A stretch of 64,000 bases of DNA, from the NCBI RefSeq assembly GCF_002224675.1, contig NZ_NMPZ01000015.1, positions 31,988 through 95,987 of the forward strand, written 5' to 3'. The DNA comes from Segatella copri (lineage in GTDB: Bacteria > Bacteroidota > Bacteroidia > Bacteroidales > Bacteroidaceae). A program made the position numbers and the translations under genes. Below the pieces are notes generated by a model, which was not told the origin of the DNA, searched no databases, and worked only from the letters and a program-made list of their open reading frames with translations. Position 1 is the stretch's first letter. Every line of letters begins with the position of its first letter. Shown piece after piece: positions 52,242 through 61,219 of this stretch.

Positions 52242-52397
52242 CTAATTATGCAATTCCTTTGCTTGTGCAGTATGTATGAGTTCATGATTAAGACTCTCCT
52301 TTGATAGCTTTTCACAAGTAATGATAATGCCATATAGATTGATGGCATAAAATCGTCTCATGAATGATCTCTTCTTGATTTTGATAATTTTACTCAT
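52242..52397 (-). pseudogene. Fragment of HE(L/R)IH-motif membrane protein
   Basis: A 51-residue frame: SFMRRFYAINLYGIIITCEK, then LSKESLNHELIHTAQAKELHN. Full-length relatives in Bacteroidetes, of unknown function, have about 150 residues with an N-HE-x-IH-x-x-Q motif near residue 45. The protein ends directly after the motif, so the downstream membrane part is lost. Its start overlaps the thiM stop region. Confidence 0.5.
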
Positions 52398-53151
52398 GAT
52401 ATGCCAGATTACAAAGTTCATCAAGGAAGTTCACCATCATGCTACCATTGCCTCTAGAAATGGCAGCAGCTCTTTCTCCTGCAATGCCCATGGCTTTCAT
52501 GGCATGAACAGATGCATCAAATGGATTAGGGTTTACTGAAAGGAAAGCTCCTATGATACCAGTGGCTGCACAACCCATGGCCGTAACCTTGCCCATCATA
52601 GGATGCCCCTCATGAACATAAGCTACTTTTTTACCATCCGTGATGATGTCTGTAGCACCGGTAATAACGATGATGCATGCCAGTTTCCTGGCAAGAATTT
52701 GGGCCTGTTCCTCAACCTCAGAAGTTTCAAGATGGCTGTCCACTCCCTGCATTCCTATCTGATGCGAGTATAATGATCGTATTTCACTGGCATTACCCTT
52801 GATGACTGCTGGCTGGCATTGAAGGATGATCTTTGATGCAGTATCCATTCGAAATCTAGTGGCACCTACTCCAACCACATCAAATACAATTGGAATTCTG
52901 CTTTTAGAAGCTGCTTTACCTGCGAGTAGCATTGAGTGTGCTGTCGCGCTTTCCAAAATGCCCAGATTAAGTGCTAAGGCATTGCTCTTACTACAGATTT
53001 CCTCCACCTCTTCCTGGGCGCGTGCCATGATTGGGGATGCCCCAATTGCCAGTAGGCTATTTGCCACAAAGTTCATGGCAACATAATTGGTTATGTTATG
53101 TATGAGAGGATGTTGCTCTTCTATCAAACGTAAATCTCTATCCATTTTCAT
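52390..53151 (-). CDS. thiM: Hydroxyethylthiazole kinase
   Basis: A 253-residue kinase that phosphorylates hydroxyethylthiazole for thiamine salvage. I take the ATG at 53151 (or 53145) because the -7 box TATCTTTG at 53240-53247 makes the ATG at 53250 untranscribed. Family segments: HNITNYVAMNFVANSLLAIGASPIMA, PIVFDVVGVGATRFR, VIKGNASEI, VITGATDIITDG and TAMGCAATGIIGAFL. No TPP riboswitch motif (CTGAGA/ACCTGATC) is visible in the leader, although such genes often carry one. It stands alone without thiE or thiD. Confidence 0.93.
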   Translation of the reverse strand: MKMDRDLRLIEEQHPLIHNITNYVAMNFVANSLLAIGASPIMARAQEEVEEICSKSNALALNLGILESATAHSMLLAGKAASKSRIPIVFDVVGVGATRFRMDTASKIILQCQPAVIKGNASEIRSLYSHQIGMQGVDSHLETSEVEEQAQILARKLACIIVITGATDIITDGKKVAYVHEGHPMMGKVTAMGCAATGIIGAFLSVNPNPFDASVHAMKAMGIAGERAAAISRGNGSMMVNFLDELCNLAYHE

Positions 53152-53286
53152 ATCTATTTTAATATACACTGTAACCATTATCCCTGCACCATTGCTTGGC
53201 ATGCTCAAAGCCTTGGGCTGTAGATCAATAATTTGGTTGCAAAGATACAACTTTTAAGTAGAAAACTATCATAAATGAATATAAAA

Positions 53287-53335
53287 AGGAAAGGCAGCTG
53301 CAGACATCTTTCAAATGCCTACAACTGCCTTTCTT
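53287..53335 (-). terminator. Terminator of small-protein cassette 2
   Basis: GAAAGGCAGTTGTAGGCA and TGTCTGCAGCTGCCTTT form the stem on the minus strand, with a T-rich end. It corresponds to 32475-32525. Confidence 0.7.
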
Positions 53336-53392
53336 TATCTATTATATAGAACTACTGTTTAAATTCTCTCAAATTGAAAGAAGAACCGCTTG

Positions 53393-53479
53393 TTAAGCGA
53401 AGTCCTTCATGTTAGATCTTGCACCATACTCTGCGCAGGCTGCAACGATCATTGCTAAAATCATACCTACAACTAACAT
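53393..53479 (-). CDS. 28-residue hydrophobic small protein (cassette 2, B)
   Basis: ATG 53479 opens MLVVGMILAMIVAACAEYGA, ending RSNMKDFA. Compared with 32579-32665, seven residues differ, mostly conservatively, and length, Cys15 and the tail are kept. Noncoding sequence around it has drifted more, so selection on the protein is likely. Confidence 0.7.
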   Translation of the reverse strand: MLVVGMILAMIVAACAEYGARSNMKDFA

Positions 53480-53573
53480 ACTCTTATCCTTTCTCTATTT
53501 ATCTGTTATCCTAATCTTTATCCATTTCAAATCAACTTCATTGAAGCATGCTTAGATGCCTCTCAAAGGTTGA

Positions 53574-53663
53574 TTACTTGCCGAGGCTAATCTTCTTGTT
53601 GACATTTACAACCTCTGCAAAAAGAGCAGCTACAACTGCCAGTGTCATTCCTAATACCATCAT
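53574..53663 (-). CDS. 29-residue hydrophobic small protein (cassette 2, A)
   Basis: ATG 53663 opens MMVLGMTLAVVAALFAEVVN, ending VNKKISLGK, which differs from the copy at 32764-32853 in one residue. It stands first after the promoter at 53715-53722. A membrane helix with a short basic tail is likely; no known toxin or leader family matches. Confidence 0.72.
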   Translation of the reverse strand: MMVLGMTLAVVAALFAEVVNVNKKISLGK

Positions 53664-53714
53664 AATTGTTACCCTTTCTTTCTTTAATTATTCGTTATTC
53701 AATCTTTTCGAGTG

Positions 53715-53745
53715 CAAAGGTAATGCCTTTTTGTGTGCGCACACA
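53715..53745 (-). promoter_or_regulatory. Promoter and palindromic operator of cassette 2
   Basis: The reverse -7 box TACCTTTG (53715-53722) is preceded by the perfect 14-bp palindrome TGTGTGCGCACACA (53732-53745). The arrangement and spacing are the same as at 32905-32935. Confidence 0.78.
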
Positions 53746-54026
53746 TTTTTTTTTAAGAGAAAACTTCAAAAAAAGGGAGATTTCTTGATTTTCATCAAAT
53801 TATGTCCTGCGGAAATGGTCAATTTGGCAGGAATTATGTTTTGTGAACCAGACTTCCTGTCACGATCATCTGCATCTGTTCGACATTTGCCTTGTTGATT
53901 TCGCGATCAAGGAAAAGTAACACGAAATGTTAAATCTTAAGAAAACAGAAACAATTTCCAACTAAAATTACTATCTTTGCAAACAATAAGCATAAAATAA
54001 CTATAACACTTTAAAAACAAGGCAAC

Positions 54027-55757
54027 ATGAGAAAAGTAATCTTAACCACTATGACGCTGCTGACAGCAGTAACGATGTCAGCTTCTTCTGAGAAGAATCC
54101 CATCAAGGTTAACCAGGTTGGCTATTTGACCCATGAAAGCAAGATAGCAACCATAGAGCCGGAGGCAAAGACCAAAAGCTTCCTCATCAGAGACCAAGAG
54201 GGTAAAACCGTCTGGCGCACAAAACATGCAACCACCAAGAAATCCCCATTCTCCAGCAAGATCCGCCAGGAGATAGACTTCTCCTCTATCACCAAGCCTG
54301 GCAGGTATACCCTGGTAGCAGGAAGACATCAACAAAGTTTCATCATTTCCTGCGATTCCTATACGAAAGCCTTGAAAGCATCCATCAAAGGCTACTACTA
54401 TCAGCGTTCAGGGGAGAGCTTGGAAAGAAAGTATGCTGGCGAGTATGCACGCCCGGCAGCTCACCTGGACACTCATGTCATGGTGCATCCTTCGGCAGCA
54501 AGCCCTAAAAGACCGGCGGGAACCATCATCTCTTCTCCCAAGGGATGGTACGATGCTGGCGACTATAACAAGTATATCGTCAATTCAGGATTTACCCTCG
54601 GACTGATTCTGCAGTCCTATCAGCTCCATCAGGATAGATTCAATTCTCTCAATCTTCAAATTCCAGAATCCGACAATAAGATACCGGATATCCTGGATGA
54701 GATGATGTATAACCTGGAGTGGATGCTCACCATGCAGGATCCAACCGATGGAGGAGTATATCATAAACTCACCACCCCTAACTTTGAGGGATTCGTGATG
54801 CCAGAAGACTGCAAGCAGCAACGCTATGTGGTACAGAAAACCACCACCGCTGCTCTCGACTTTGCTGCCAGCATGGCACTGGCCGCCAGAATCTACCAAA
54901 GATTCCCTGAGTTCCAAAGCTTCTGCCGACAAGCCATAGAATCAGCAGAAAGAGCATACGCATGGGCAGTGAAACACCCCACTGTCTATTATGACCAGGA
55001 TGGAAACAACAAGAAATTCTCACCAGCCATCCATACGGGTGGTTATGGTGACAACCACACAGAAGACGAATTCTTCTGGGCAGCTACAGAACTATACTTC
55101 ACGACTTCTGAAACATCCTACCTGGAACAGGCAAAACAGTTTGTTCCGGATGAATTCAGCATTCCATCCTGGGGTAACGTGGCAGGTCTGGGCATCTTCC
55201 AATGGGTAAACCAGGAACTCCTTGGCACACCTGATGCCGGCAAGCTCCCTATGAAAGAGATCAAAGAATCCCTTAAGAAAAAATGTGATGAGGATATCCA
55301 AGAACTGGCTACCTCTTCATTCCACAGTATCTTCGGCAACAGCGCCCAAGACTTCCACTGGGGAAGCAACTCTGAAAGCTGCCTGGGAAGAGGCATTGCC
55401 CAAATGTACGAGTATGCCCTGACAAAGGACAGCAAGTATAGGCAAGCCGCCCTTTCTACCTTAGATTATTTCTTTGGACGTAACGCCACAGGCTATTGCT
55501 ACCTGACAGGCTTCGGCACCCAGAGGGTCATGAATATCCACCACCGTATCTCTGCAGCCGACAATATCAAGGAGCCAGTACCTGGTCTTGTGGCTGGAGG
55601 AGCCAACAAGGGACAGGAAGATGCCGAATTCGTACCAGCCTATGCTTCCAATATTCCAGATGAATCCTACCAGGATAACGTTGGCAGCTATGCCTCAAAC
55701 GAAATTGCCATCAACTGGAACGCCTATCTGGTGTCCCTGCTTGGATGGATAAACTAA
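54027..55757 (+). CDS. GH9 endoglucanase (cellulase), secreted
   Basis: A 576-residue enzyme with a signal peptide (MTLLTAVTMSASS). Residues 22-110 form the N-terminal Ig-like domain of theme-type GH9 cellulases. The (alpha/alpha)6 barrel has GWYDAGDYNKY at 173-183, whose Asp residues activate water, a conserved HHRIS near 510, and the acid Glu in YASNEIAINWNA near 560. It hydrolyses beta-1,4-glucan or xyloglucan. A TATCTTTG box lies about 60 bp upstream, and a terminator follows at 55793-55825. There is no SusC/D nearby. Confidence 0.93.
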   Translation: MRKVILTTMTLLTAVTMSASSEKNPIKVNQVGYLTHESKIATIEPEAKTKSFLIRDQEGKTVWRTKHATTKKSPFSSKIRQEIDFSSITKPGRYTLVAGRHQQSFIISCDSYTKALKASIKGYYYQRSGESLERKYAGEYARPAAHLDTHVMVHPSAASPKRPAGTIISSPKGWYDAGDYNKYIVNSGFTLGLILQSYQLHQDRFNSLNLQIPESDNKIPDILDEMMYNLEWMLTMQDPTDGGVYHKLTTPNFEGFVMPEDCKQQRYVVQKTTTAALDFAASMALAARIYQRFPEFQSFCRQAIESAERAYAWAVKHPTVYYDQDGNNKKFSPAIHTGGYGDNHTEDEFFWAATELYFTTSETSYLEQAKQFVPDEFSIPSWGNVAGLGIFQWVNQELLGTPDAGKLPMKEIKESLKKKCDEDIQELATSSFHSIFGNSAQDFHWGSNSESCLGRGIAQMYEYALTKDSKYRQAALSTLDYFFGRNATGYCYLTGFGTQRVMNIHHRISAADNIKEPVPGLVAGGANKGQEDAEFVPAYASNIPDESYQDNVGSYASNEIAINWNAYLVSLLGWIN

Positions 55758-55792
55758 CAGCAAATTGGAGATTATCTGTATAAAGACCAAAA

Positions 55793-55825
55793 GAGGGTGC
55801 GTCATGGACTTATGACACACCCTCT
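55793..55825. terminator. Hairpin between converging genes
   Basis: GAGGGTGCGTCAT pairs with ATGACACACCCTC (one G-T mismatch) around a 7-base loop, between the converging GH9 and Ntn-hydrolase genes. It can end transcription from both sides. Confidence 0.8.
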
Positions 55826-55861
55826 CCAAACTTTCATGAACAATATCTGTAAGGAAGAGCT

Positions 55862-57088
55862 TCAGATACCAAAATGCTTCTGATATTCATCTATAATGAA
55901 GCTATCCACCCATTTGTAATAGGCATCCACTTCCTTCGTTGGATAACTCTTGGAACTTCTGATCTTATCAATCAACACTTCACCTCGAGAAACAATCTCA
56001 CTCTCAATCGGCTCTATCAGCTGTAGGATACCAGTACCCTTTTTGTTGATGAGCTGAGCAATATCGATGTAATTGCTTCTGCTCTTGGTACGAAGAGGAA
56101 ACAATCGCTCCTTGAGCTTAAAACCATAATGACATAACAAACTACCTCCGTCTTCCCCTTTAAGTACCACCTTTGGAAGTACACCGGAAGGAGTGATCAT
56201 CAGTGGTATGGCGACAGTGGCAAGAGGAGAACCGATGATGTTCCATCCTATGGTAAACAAAGGATTCTCTCCTTCCTTTACACCCTGTATCAATTCTGCA
56301 GAAGCAGTAAGATAGCGGGGAATATAATCTATGAAGGGAAAGAACTTCTGCAGGGAATCATCTTCCGGCTCCAGGTCATTCAAATCAATGTGGGTCAATC
56401 CATGCTTCAGTAAACGTGGTACAGTACGCAATATATGCACGGCATCCAGATTATTTGAGAAACTTGCCTGTGTCATATACTCATTGATGGCCATGTAGCG
56501 CTCTACTCCTGCATCCAGCTTTCTGTCACCAATAAAACCATGGTTGGTCCTAATGAGATATCCGTAAGGAGCAACCGATGGGTCATTACAATCAAACTTC
56601 TTCCATTGATTGACTCCCACCTCATAGTAGGCACAACCACCCTCGGCATCTATGACACCGAAGTTGGAATTGGAGTTCCTGGGACTGATGCTGTCTATCA
56701 GGTTCTCAAAATCCTGAACGGTGGCACAGATTTCCAGGGCTCTTCTCATGATGATGCCATCCTTCTCGTCACTTATCTTACTATCGCCATTCAGATTGTA
56801 GGCAGCAGTGTTGATGATGGCAAATCCCTTCTCATTATGCCCTGACCATACACTCTCCGGCAAGGAATCAGAAGCAGAGGCCACAGCAATATACCTGTAC
56901 TTCTCTCCCTTTCGCTGAACAATCAGGTTATCCAAGGATGGAGTATCACGGTTCTTCAAAATGAAAGGCCTACCATCCTTGGAAACCTTACCCGATACTA
57001 GAACTGAGGTACATGCCTTTATATTATTATAATAAGGTGAAGTACCCAATAGCAACATCGCAACCAATACAATTAATATTCTAACCAT
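55862..57088 (-). CDS. Secreted Ntn hydrolase (acyltransferase/amidase-like)
   Basis: A 408-residue protein. A signal segment is followed by Cys26 in KACTSVLVSGKVSKDGRP, ILKNRDTPSLDN, WSGHNEKGFAIINTA, NFGVIDAEGGCAYYEVG and YLIRTNHG. This is the NtnH arrangement of the penicillin-V-acylase / isopenicillin-N acyltransferase-like families, in which the N-terminal Cys exposed by processing is the nucleophile and Asn/Arg residues form the oxyanion site. It would cleave or transfer an amide-linked acyl group outside the cytoplasm. The substrate is unknown. Confidence 0.8.
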   Translation of the reverse strand: MVRILIVLVAMLLLGTSPYYNNIKACTSVLVSGKVSKDGRPFILKNRDTPSLDNLIVQRKGEKYRYIAVASASDSLPESVWSGHNEKGFAIINTAAYNLNGDSKISDEKDGIIMRRALEICATVQDFENLIDSISPRNSNSNFGVIDAEGGCAYYEVGVNQWKKFDCNDPSVAPYGYLIRTNHGFIGDRKLDAGVERYMAINEYMTQASFSNNLDAVHILRTVPRLLKHGLTHIDLNDLEPEDDSLQKFFPFIDYIPRYLTASAELIQGVKEGENPLFTIGWNIIGSPLATVAIPLMITPSGVLPKVVLKGEDGGSLLCHYGFKLKERLFPLRTKSRSNYIDIAQLINKKGTGILQLIEPIESEIVSRGEVLIDKIRSSKSYPTKEVDAYYKWVDSFIIDEYQKHFGI

Positions 57089-57385
57089 ACTCTTTTAAAT
57101 CTTTAATGAAACCATTTTCTTTTCGGATGCAAAAATACTAAAAAAATCCGAGAAGAGCAATACCAAGAATAAGTTAATCTCTCCTACCACAAATCTGCTA
57201 TACAAATACAAAAATGAAGCAAAAAAGCTACAAAATCACACTCTCTACCACAAATATGTGATGAGAACTACCCCTTGTAGGGGAGTCAATATACCACCAG
57301 AAGGTGATTGCCCATATGCGGAAAACTCCGTACCTTTGCACTCAGAAAAAATAATTCACTCATTTAAATTAAAAGGAGATAAGAT

Positions 57386-57412
57386 ATGAAACGAATGTGT
57401 TACAAATCATAA
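57386..57412 (+). pseudogene. Host gene start cut off by second element
   Basis: A normal promoter (TACCTTTG, 57331-57338), a 50-nt leader, an AAGGAGAT ribosome site and ATG at 57386 lead into only eight codons (MKRMCYKS) before TAA at 57410. This looks like the 5' end of a host gene truncated at the element junction. The rest may lie beyond the element's other end, outside the window. A short leader peptide is the alternative. Confidence 0.5.
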
Positions 57413-57505
57413 TTTAAAGAGGTACCTTGCTTAACATAAAGCTCTAACGCAGCCTAAGGAGAATAAGAGAGGTTGGAACGTAAACAGTTGGGAATGAGCA
57501 GATTT

Positions 57506-57629
57506 GCACAAAGTTGCCAAATCGGCATAAAGCAAGCGAGTGAGGAATATTGAAGTAGTTCAGTTACTAAATCGTGAGCCACAGTTACCTATGCAAAGCA
57601 GGTAACAATGCGGAAAGGCAACTTTGTGC
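57506..57629. repeat. 13-bp inverted repeat enclosing ~100 nt
   Basis: GCACAAAGTTGCC (57506-57518) is the exact complement of GGCAACTTTGTGC (57617-57629). Inside lies a second pair GTTACCT/AGGTAAC. It sits between the element's left end and the first recombinase. It may be recombinase or excisionase sites, or a structured RNA leader. Confidence 0.65.
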
Positions 57630-57722
57630 ATCAACGGATTTTATTGCACTGATTCTCAATGATTTGCGTATCAAGGAACGCTTACAAAATGATTATATTT
57701 GCACACTCAAAATGTAAGCGTT

Positions 57723-58955
57723 ATGAAAATCGAAAAATTCAAGGTGTTGCTCTACCTAAAAAAGAGCGGATTGGACAAGAATGGAAAAGCTCCCATCATG
57801 GGACGCATCACGGTGAACAGGACTATGGCGCAGTTCTCCTGCAAGTTGTCTTGCACTCCATCGCTTTGGAATCCTCGTGCCAGCCGATTGGAGGGCAAGA
57901 GCAAGGAAGCCGTGGAAACCAACAAGGACATCGGGCAGTTGTTGCTTTCCATCCAAAAGGCTTTCGATATGCTTGTGGAAAAGAGAACGGACTTCGAGGC
58001 TAAGGATGTCAAGGAGGCTTTGCAGGGCAGCGTCAAGACACAGACCACCCTTCTCTCCTTCGTGGACGAGCATATCAGTGAACTCAGCACCCATGAGGGC
58101 ATCGATATGTCGAAGAGCAGTGTCTGGACTTACAGAAAGATTCGCAAGAATCTCGCTGAGTTCATCGGGGAGAAGTATAGGTTGACTGATTTTGCTTTCG
58201 GACAGCTGACCGAGCCTTTCATCAGTGATTTTCACCATTACTTGCTTGACGAGAAAGGCTTTTCATCAGGAACCATCACCATCTATGTGTCGCTCTTCAA
58301 GAAGATGTGCCGCATCGCCTTTGAGCGAGGCTTGTGCAAGAACCTGCTGTTCGCCCATTATCGGGTTGGCACTCCAAGGGTTACGACACCCAAGGCTCTC
58401 AGCATGTCTGATTTCATAAAAATCCGTGATGCGGAACTGCCCGAAGACAAGCCGAGACTATCCGTTAGCCGTGACATGTTTCTTTTCGCCTGCTATGCAG
58501 GAACAGCCTTCATAGACACCGTTTCCATCACGAAAGCCAATGTCAAGGTGTTGGAGGATGGCGACAAATGGCTCATCTATAACCGCAAGAAGACCGGAAC
58601 ACTTGCCAGGGTGAAACTCCTGCCCGAGGCGTTGGAGCTGATGGCGAAATACGAGGACGGGGCAAGAGATACCCTTTTCCCATTGCTGAGCACGAATCGT
58701 GTTCGTATCGACCTCATCACCATCTGCAAGTTGGCGGAAACGAGCAAGACCTATTCCTACCATTCGGGACGACACTCGTTCGCCAGCCTCATTACGCTGG
58801 AGGCTGGTGTGCCGATGGAGACCATCTGCAAGATGCTCGGTCACAAGGATGTGAAGATGACGCAGCGGTATGCGAGAGTAACCCAAAAGAAGCTGTTTGA
58901 GGACATGGACAAGTTCATCGCTGCAACCGAGAAGGACTTCGTTCTCGCATTATGA
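57723..58955 (+). CDS. Tyrosine recombinase 1 of second element
   Basis: A 410-residue recombinase; ATG 57723 (MKIEKFKVLLYL) gives the normal family start. An N-terminal arm domain (APIMGRITVNRTMAQFS) is almost the same as in the first element's integrase. The catalytic domain has YHSGRHSFASL, GHKDVKMTQRYA and the Tyr, but CYAGTAFIDT at the first Arg site, so that Arg is absent. Its 3' end is 64 bp before the second recombinase, so they form one operon. Confidence 0.93.
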   Translation: MKIEKFKVLLYLKKSGLDKNGKAPIMGRITVNRTMAQFSCKLSCTPSLWNPRASRLEGKSKEAVETNKDIGQLLLSIQKAFDMLVEKRTDFEAKDVKEALQGSVKTQTTLLSFVDEHISELSTHEGIDMSKSSVWTYRKIRKNLAEFIGEKYRLTDFAFGQLTEPFISDFHHYLLDEKGFSSGTITIYVSLFKKMCRIAFERGLCKNLLFAHYRVGTPRVTTPKALSMSDFIKIRDAELPEDKPRLSVSRDMFLFACYAGTAFIDTVSITKANVKVLEDGDKWLIYNRKKTGTLARVKLLPEALELMAKYEDGARDTLFPLLSTNRVRIDLITICKLAETSKTYSYHSGRHSFASLITLEAGVPMETICKMLGHKDVKMTQRYARVTQKKLFEDMDKFIAATEKDFVLAL

Positions 58956-59019
58956 ACAAGGCTTTCAACTTTTCTTTTTACAGTTTCAACTACATTATTA
59001 TATTATAAGGACAACAACT

Positions 59020-60231
59020 ATGAGCAGAAGTACATTTTCAATTTTGCCTTACATCAACAGACAGAAGGTGAAGGCAGACGGAACAGCCAACATACTTTGC
59101 CGCATCACCGTTGACGGCAAAAGTGCAGCCATTTCCACAGGCATATCCTGTACCCCACAGGAGTGGAACGCCAAGAAGGGAGAGGTACGGAACGTAAGGG
59201 ACAACGGACGATTGGCAAGTTTCCTTGCTGAGGTCAAGGATAAATACAACTCACTTCTTACCACCAATGGCATCATCACCGTGGAAATGCTGAAGGCTGT
59301 GTTGAAGGACAAGGACACGACAGGAAGGTTCTTGCTGAACTTTGGTGATACCATCGTGGAATGGTATCGAACCTCAAAAGCCAGACAAACCTTTCTGCAC
59401 AAGCGGACATGGCAGAAGAACCTGAGAGCCTTTGTCCATTCGTTGGATAAGGATGACATCGCCTTTGAGGACATAGACGAGAATTTCGGGGAGGAATACA
59501 AGCTATTCCTGAAACGAGACCAGGGACGTATCGACAGCTACGTGAACCATTGCCTTCTCTGGCTGAACATGTTGATGTACAAGGCAGTGGACAGGAGCAT
59601 TATCCGCTTCAATCCCATAGCCAAGATAGGGTATGAGAAGAAGGCAGCCCCGAAGATGACCCATATCAGCAAGGCAGACTTCATCAGGATGCTCTCTACC
59701 CCGATGGCTGACGAGCGAACGGAGCTTGCACGCAGATGTTTCATTTTTGCCTCGATCACCTCCTTATCCTATATAGATGTAAAGAAACTGTACCCTCACC
59801 ATATCAGTGAGAACTCCGAGGGTAGGAAGTTCATCCGCAAGGAAAGAGAGAAGACAGGCGTGGAGTTCTTCGTGCCGCTCCATCCGATAGCCGAGAAGAT
59901 TCTTTCGCTCTACAATACCACGGACGACAGCAAGCCTGTTTTTCCACTGGGTGAGAAGAAAGACATCTATCTTGATGTGCATACCCTTGGAATGGTGCTT
60001 GGCATAAGTAATAAGTTGGGATTCCACGCCAGCCGCCATACATTCGGAGTCTTGATGCTCAACGAGGACATTCCCATCGGCAGCATAGCCAAGATGATGG
60101 GACACGCAGACATCACAAGCACACAGGTCTATGCGCAGGTGACGGAGCAGAAGATTTCAAATGACATGGATAAGCTTATTGCCAAGCGAGAAAGGAACAG
60201 ATTATCGAACGAAAAAACTATTGGAAAATGA
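59020..60231 (+). CDS. Tyrosine recombinase 2 of second element
   Basis: A 403-residue recombinase from ATG 59020 (MSRSTFSILPYI). It is more like the NBU/Tn4555-type branch: CRITVDGKSAAISTGISC, core-binding domain, then FHASRHTFGVLML, GHADITSTQVYAQV. The first Arg site reads ITSLSYIDV, so it too lacks Arg I. Two recombinases in tandem may act as a pair, or one may be used for excision. The stop overlaps the RhuM-like start by 4 bp. Confidence 0.93.
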   Translation: MSRSTFSILPYINRQKVKADGTANILCRITVDGKSAAISTGISCTPQEWNAKKGEVRNVRDNGRLASFLAEVKDKYNSLLTTNGIITVEMLKAVLKDKDTTGRFLLNFGDTIVEWYRTSKARQTFLHKRTWQKNLRAFVHSLDKDDIAFEDIDENFGEEYKLFLKRDQGRIDSYVNHCLLWLNMLMYKAVDRSIIRFNPIAKIGYEKKAAPKMTHISKADFIRMLSTPMADERTELARRCFIFASITSLSYIDVKKLYPHHISENSEGRKFIRKEREKTGVEFFVPLHPIAEKILSLYNTTDDSKPVFPLGEKKDIYLDVHTLGMVLGISNKLGFHASRHTFGVLMLNEDIPIGSIAKMMGHADITSTQVYAQVTEQKISNDMDKLIAKRERNRLSNEKTIGK

Positions 60232-60590
60232 ACAGAGGAGTTATAACTATCAGCGAGAGCGGAACGGTATCCATGCCGACCGATACTGTATGGATGACCA
60301 TGCAGGAGATTGCCGACATGTATAATGTATTCGGCTGCTATGTGCGCAAGGCTGTCAAGGCTATATTCAAGGACGGCATTCTGAAAGTGCATAGTGTGCG
60401 CCGTCATGTCAGGAAGAACGACCGCATCAGCTATGATGTGTATAGCCTTGAACTCGTCATTGCGGTAGCCTTCCGTATTGACAGCATTGAGAGCAGAGCC
60501 TTTCGGGAGTTCATCATGCAGTCCGTCATCGGCAGACAGACAAGCCGCACTAAACTGGTCTGTATCTTTACAGAGAACGCAATGGCATAG
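60228..60590 (+). CDS. RhuM-like HTH protein coupled to recombinase 2
   Basis: A 120-residue protein starting in an ATGA overlap with recombinase 2. VITISESGTVSMP, then MTMQEIADMYNVFGCYVRKAVKAIFKDGIL (helix-turn-helix), then YDVYSLELVIAVAFRIDSIESRAFREFIMQ. This C-terminal block matches the RhuM pattern (..Y.L..IIAV.YRV.S..A..FR.W). It is homologous in plan to 8798-9169 of the first element. Its role beside recombinases is unknown. Confidence 0.7.
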   Translation: MNRGVITISESGTVSMPTDTVWMTMQEIADMYNVFGCYVRKAVKAIFKDGILKVHSVRRHVRKNDRISYDVYSLELVIAVAFRIDSIESRAFREFIMQSVIGRQTSRTKLVCIFTENAMA

Positions 60591-60828
60591 ACCTGCCATA
60601 AAGCAACGTTCCTTGGAGGCTTTGCGCCTCCAGCCACTTGGGCGAACCACCGCAGTGTGTTTTAGCATGGTATTAGATTTATACAGGTAACACAAATGAT
60701 ACCCGGCAAACACGACCAACTCGGTATAGCCAATAAAACGAGGCGACAACCTATAACAGCCACGCTCGGTAAGTTATACGTTGTCGCCTTGTTCATTTCA
60801 CCCCACTCATCAAGGACATGTATTTCTC

Positions 60829-61137
60829 CTACAAGCCCTTCATTCTGTACGCCTCACGATAGTTAGCCATCAGAATCTTCTGAATGTCGGACTCGCGGTA
60901 GAGTATCTTTCCGCCAAGCTGGATATACGGGATGACACCGTTGTTTCGGTAGTCCTGCAGGGTTCTTCGGCTCAGTTGCAGCCTGGCACAAAGCTCCTTG
61001 TCCGTCATGAAGCGCTCACCGCCAAGCATGGGGCGGTAGTTCATCACGGCACGTTCAAAATTGTCAACCATTCGGTTGAGGTGGTTCACGATGTGGTTCA
61101 TCCACTCGCTGTTTCTTGTCATTACTTCATTGCTCAT
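60829..61137 (-). CDS. Excisionase-type HTH_17 protein 1
   Basis: A 102-residue protein. A helical N-terminal third is followed by a MerR-like winged helix, MTDKELCARLQLSRRTLQDYRNNGVIPYIQLGGKILYRESDIQKIL, the HTH_17/Xis fold. Such small proteins direct excision or regulate transfer genes in CTnDOT-like elements. It is in a minus-strand pair with 61220-61531, opposed to the recombinases. Confidence 0.85.
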   Translation of the reverse strand: MSNEVMTRNSEWMNHIVNHLNRMVDNFERAVMNYRPMLGGERFMTDKELCARLQLSRRTLQDYRNNGVIPYIQLGGKILYRESDIQKILMANYREAYRMKGL

Positions 61138-61219
61138 AGTTGTCTCGTTTTATTGTTGATACTTACGTTACTCGGTTTACTTGCTGCTTTGGATTAAGTG
61201 GCTGTTGTATATTGACAGC

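Noticed and set aside
53152..53240. TPP riboswitch before thiM
   Set aside because: The CTGAGA and ACCTGATC-type cores are absent and the leader is under 100 nt.
53548..53898. 116-codon forward frame over small-protein cassette 2
   Set aside because: It is antisense to the duplicated small proteins; their conservation pattern fits the minus strand, not this frame.
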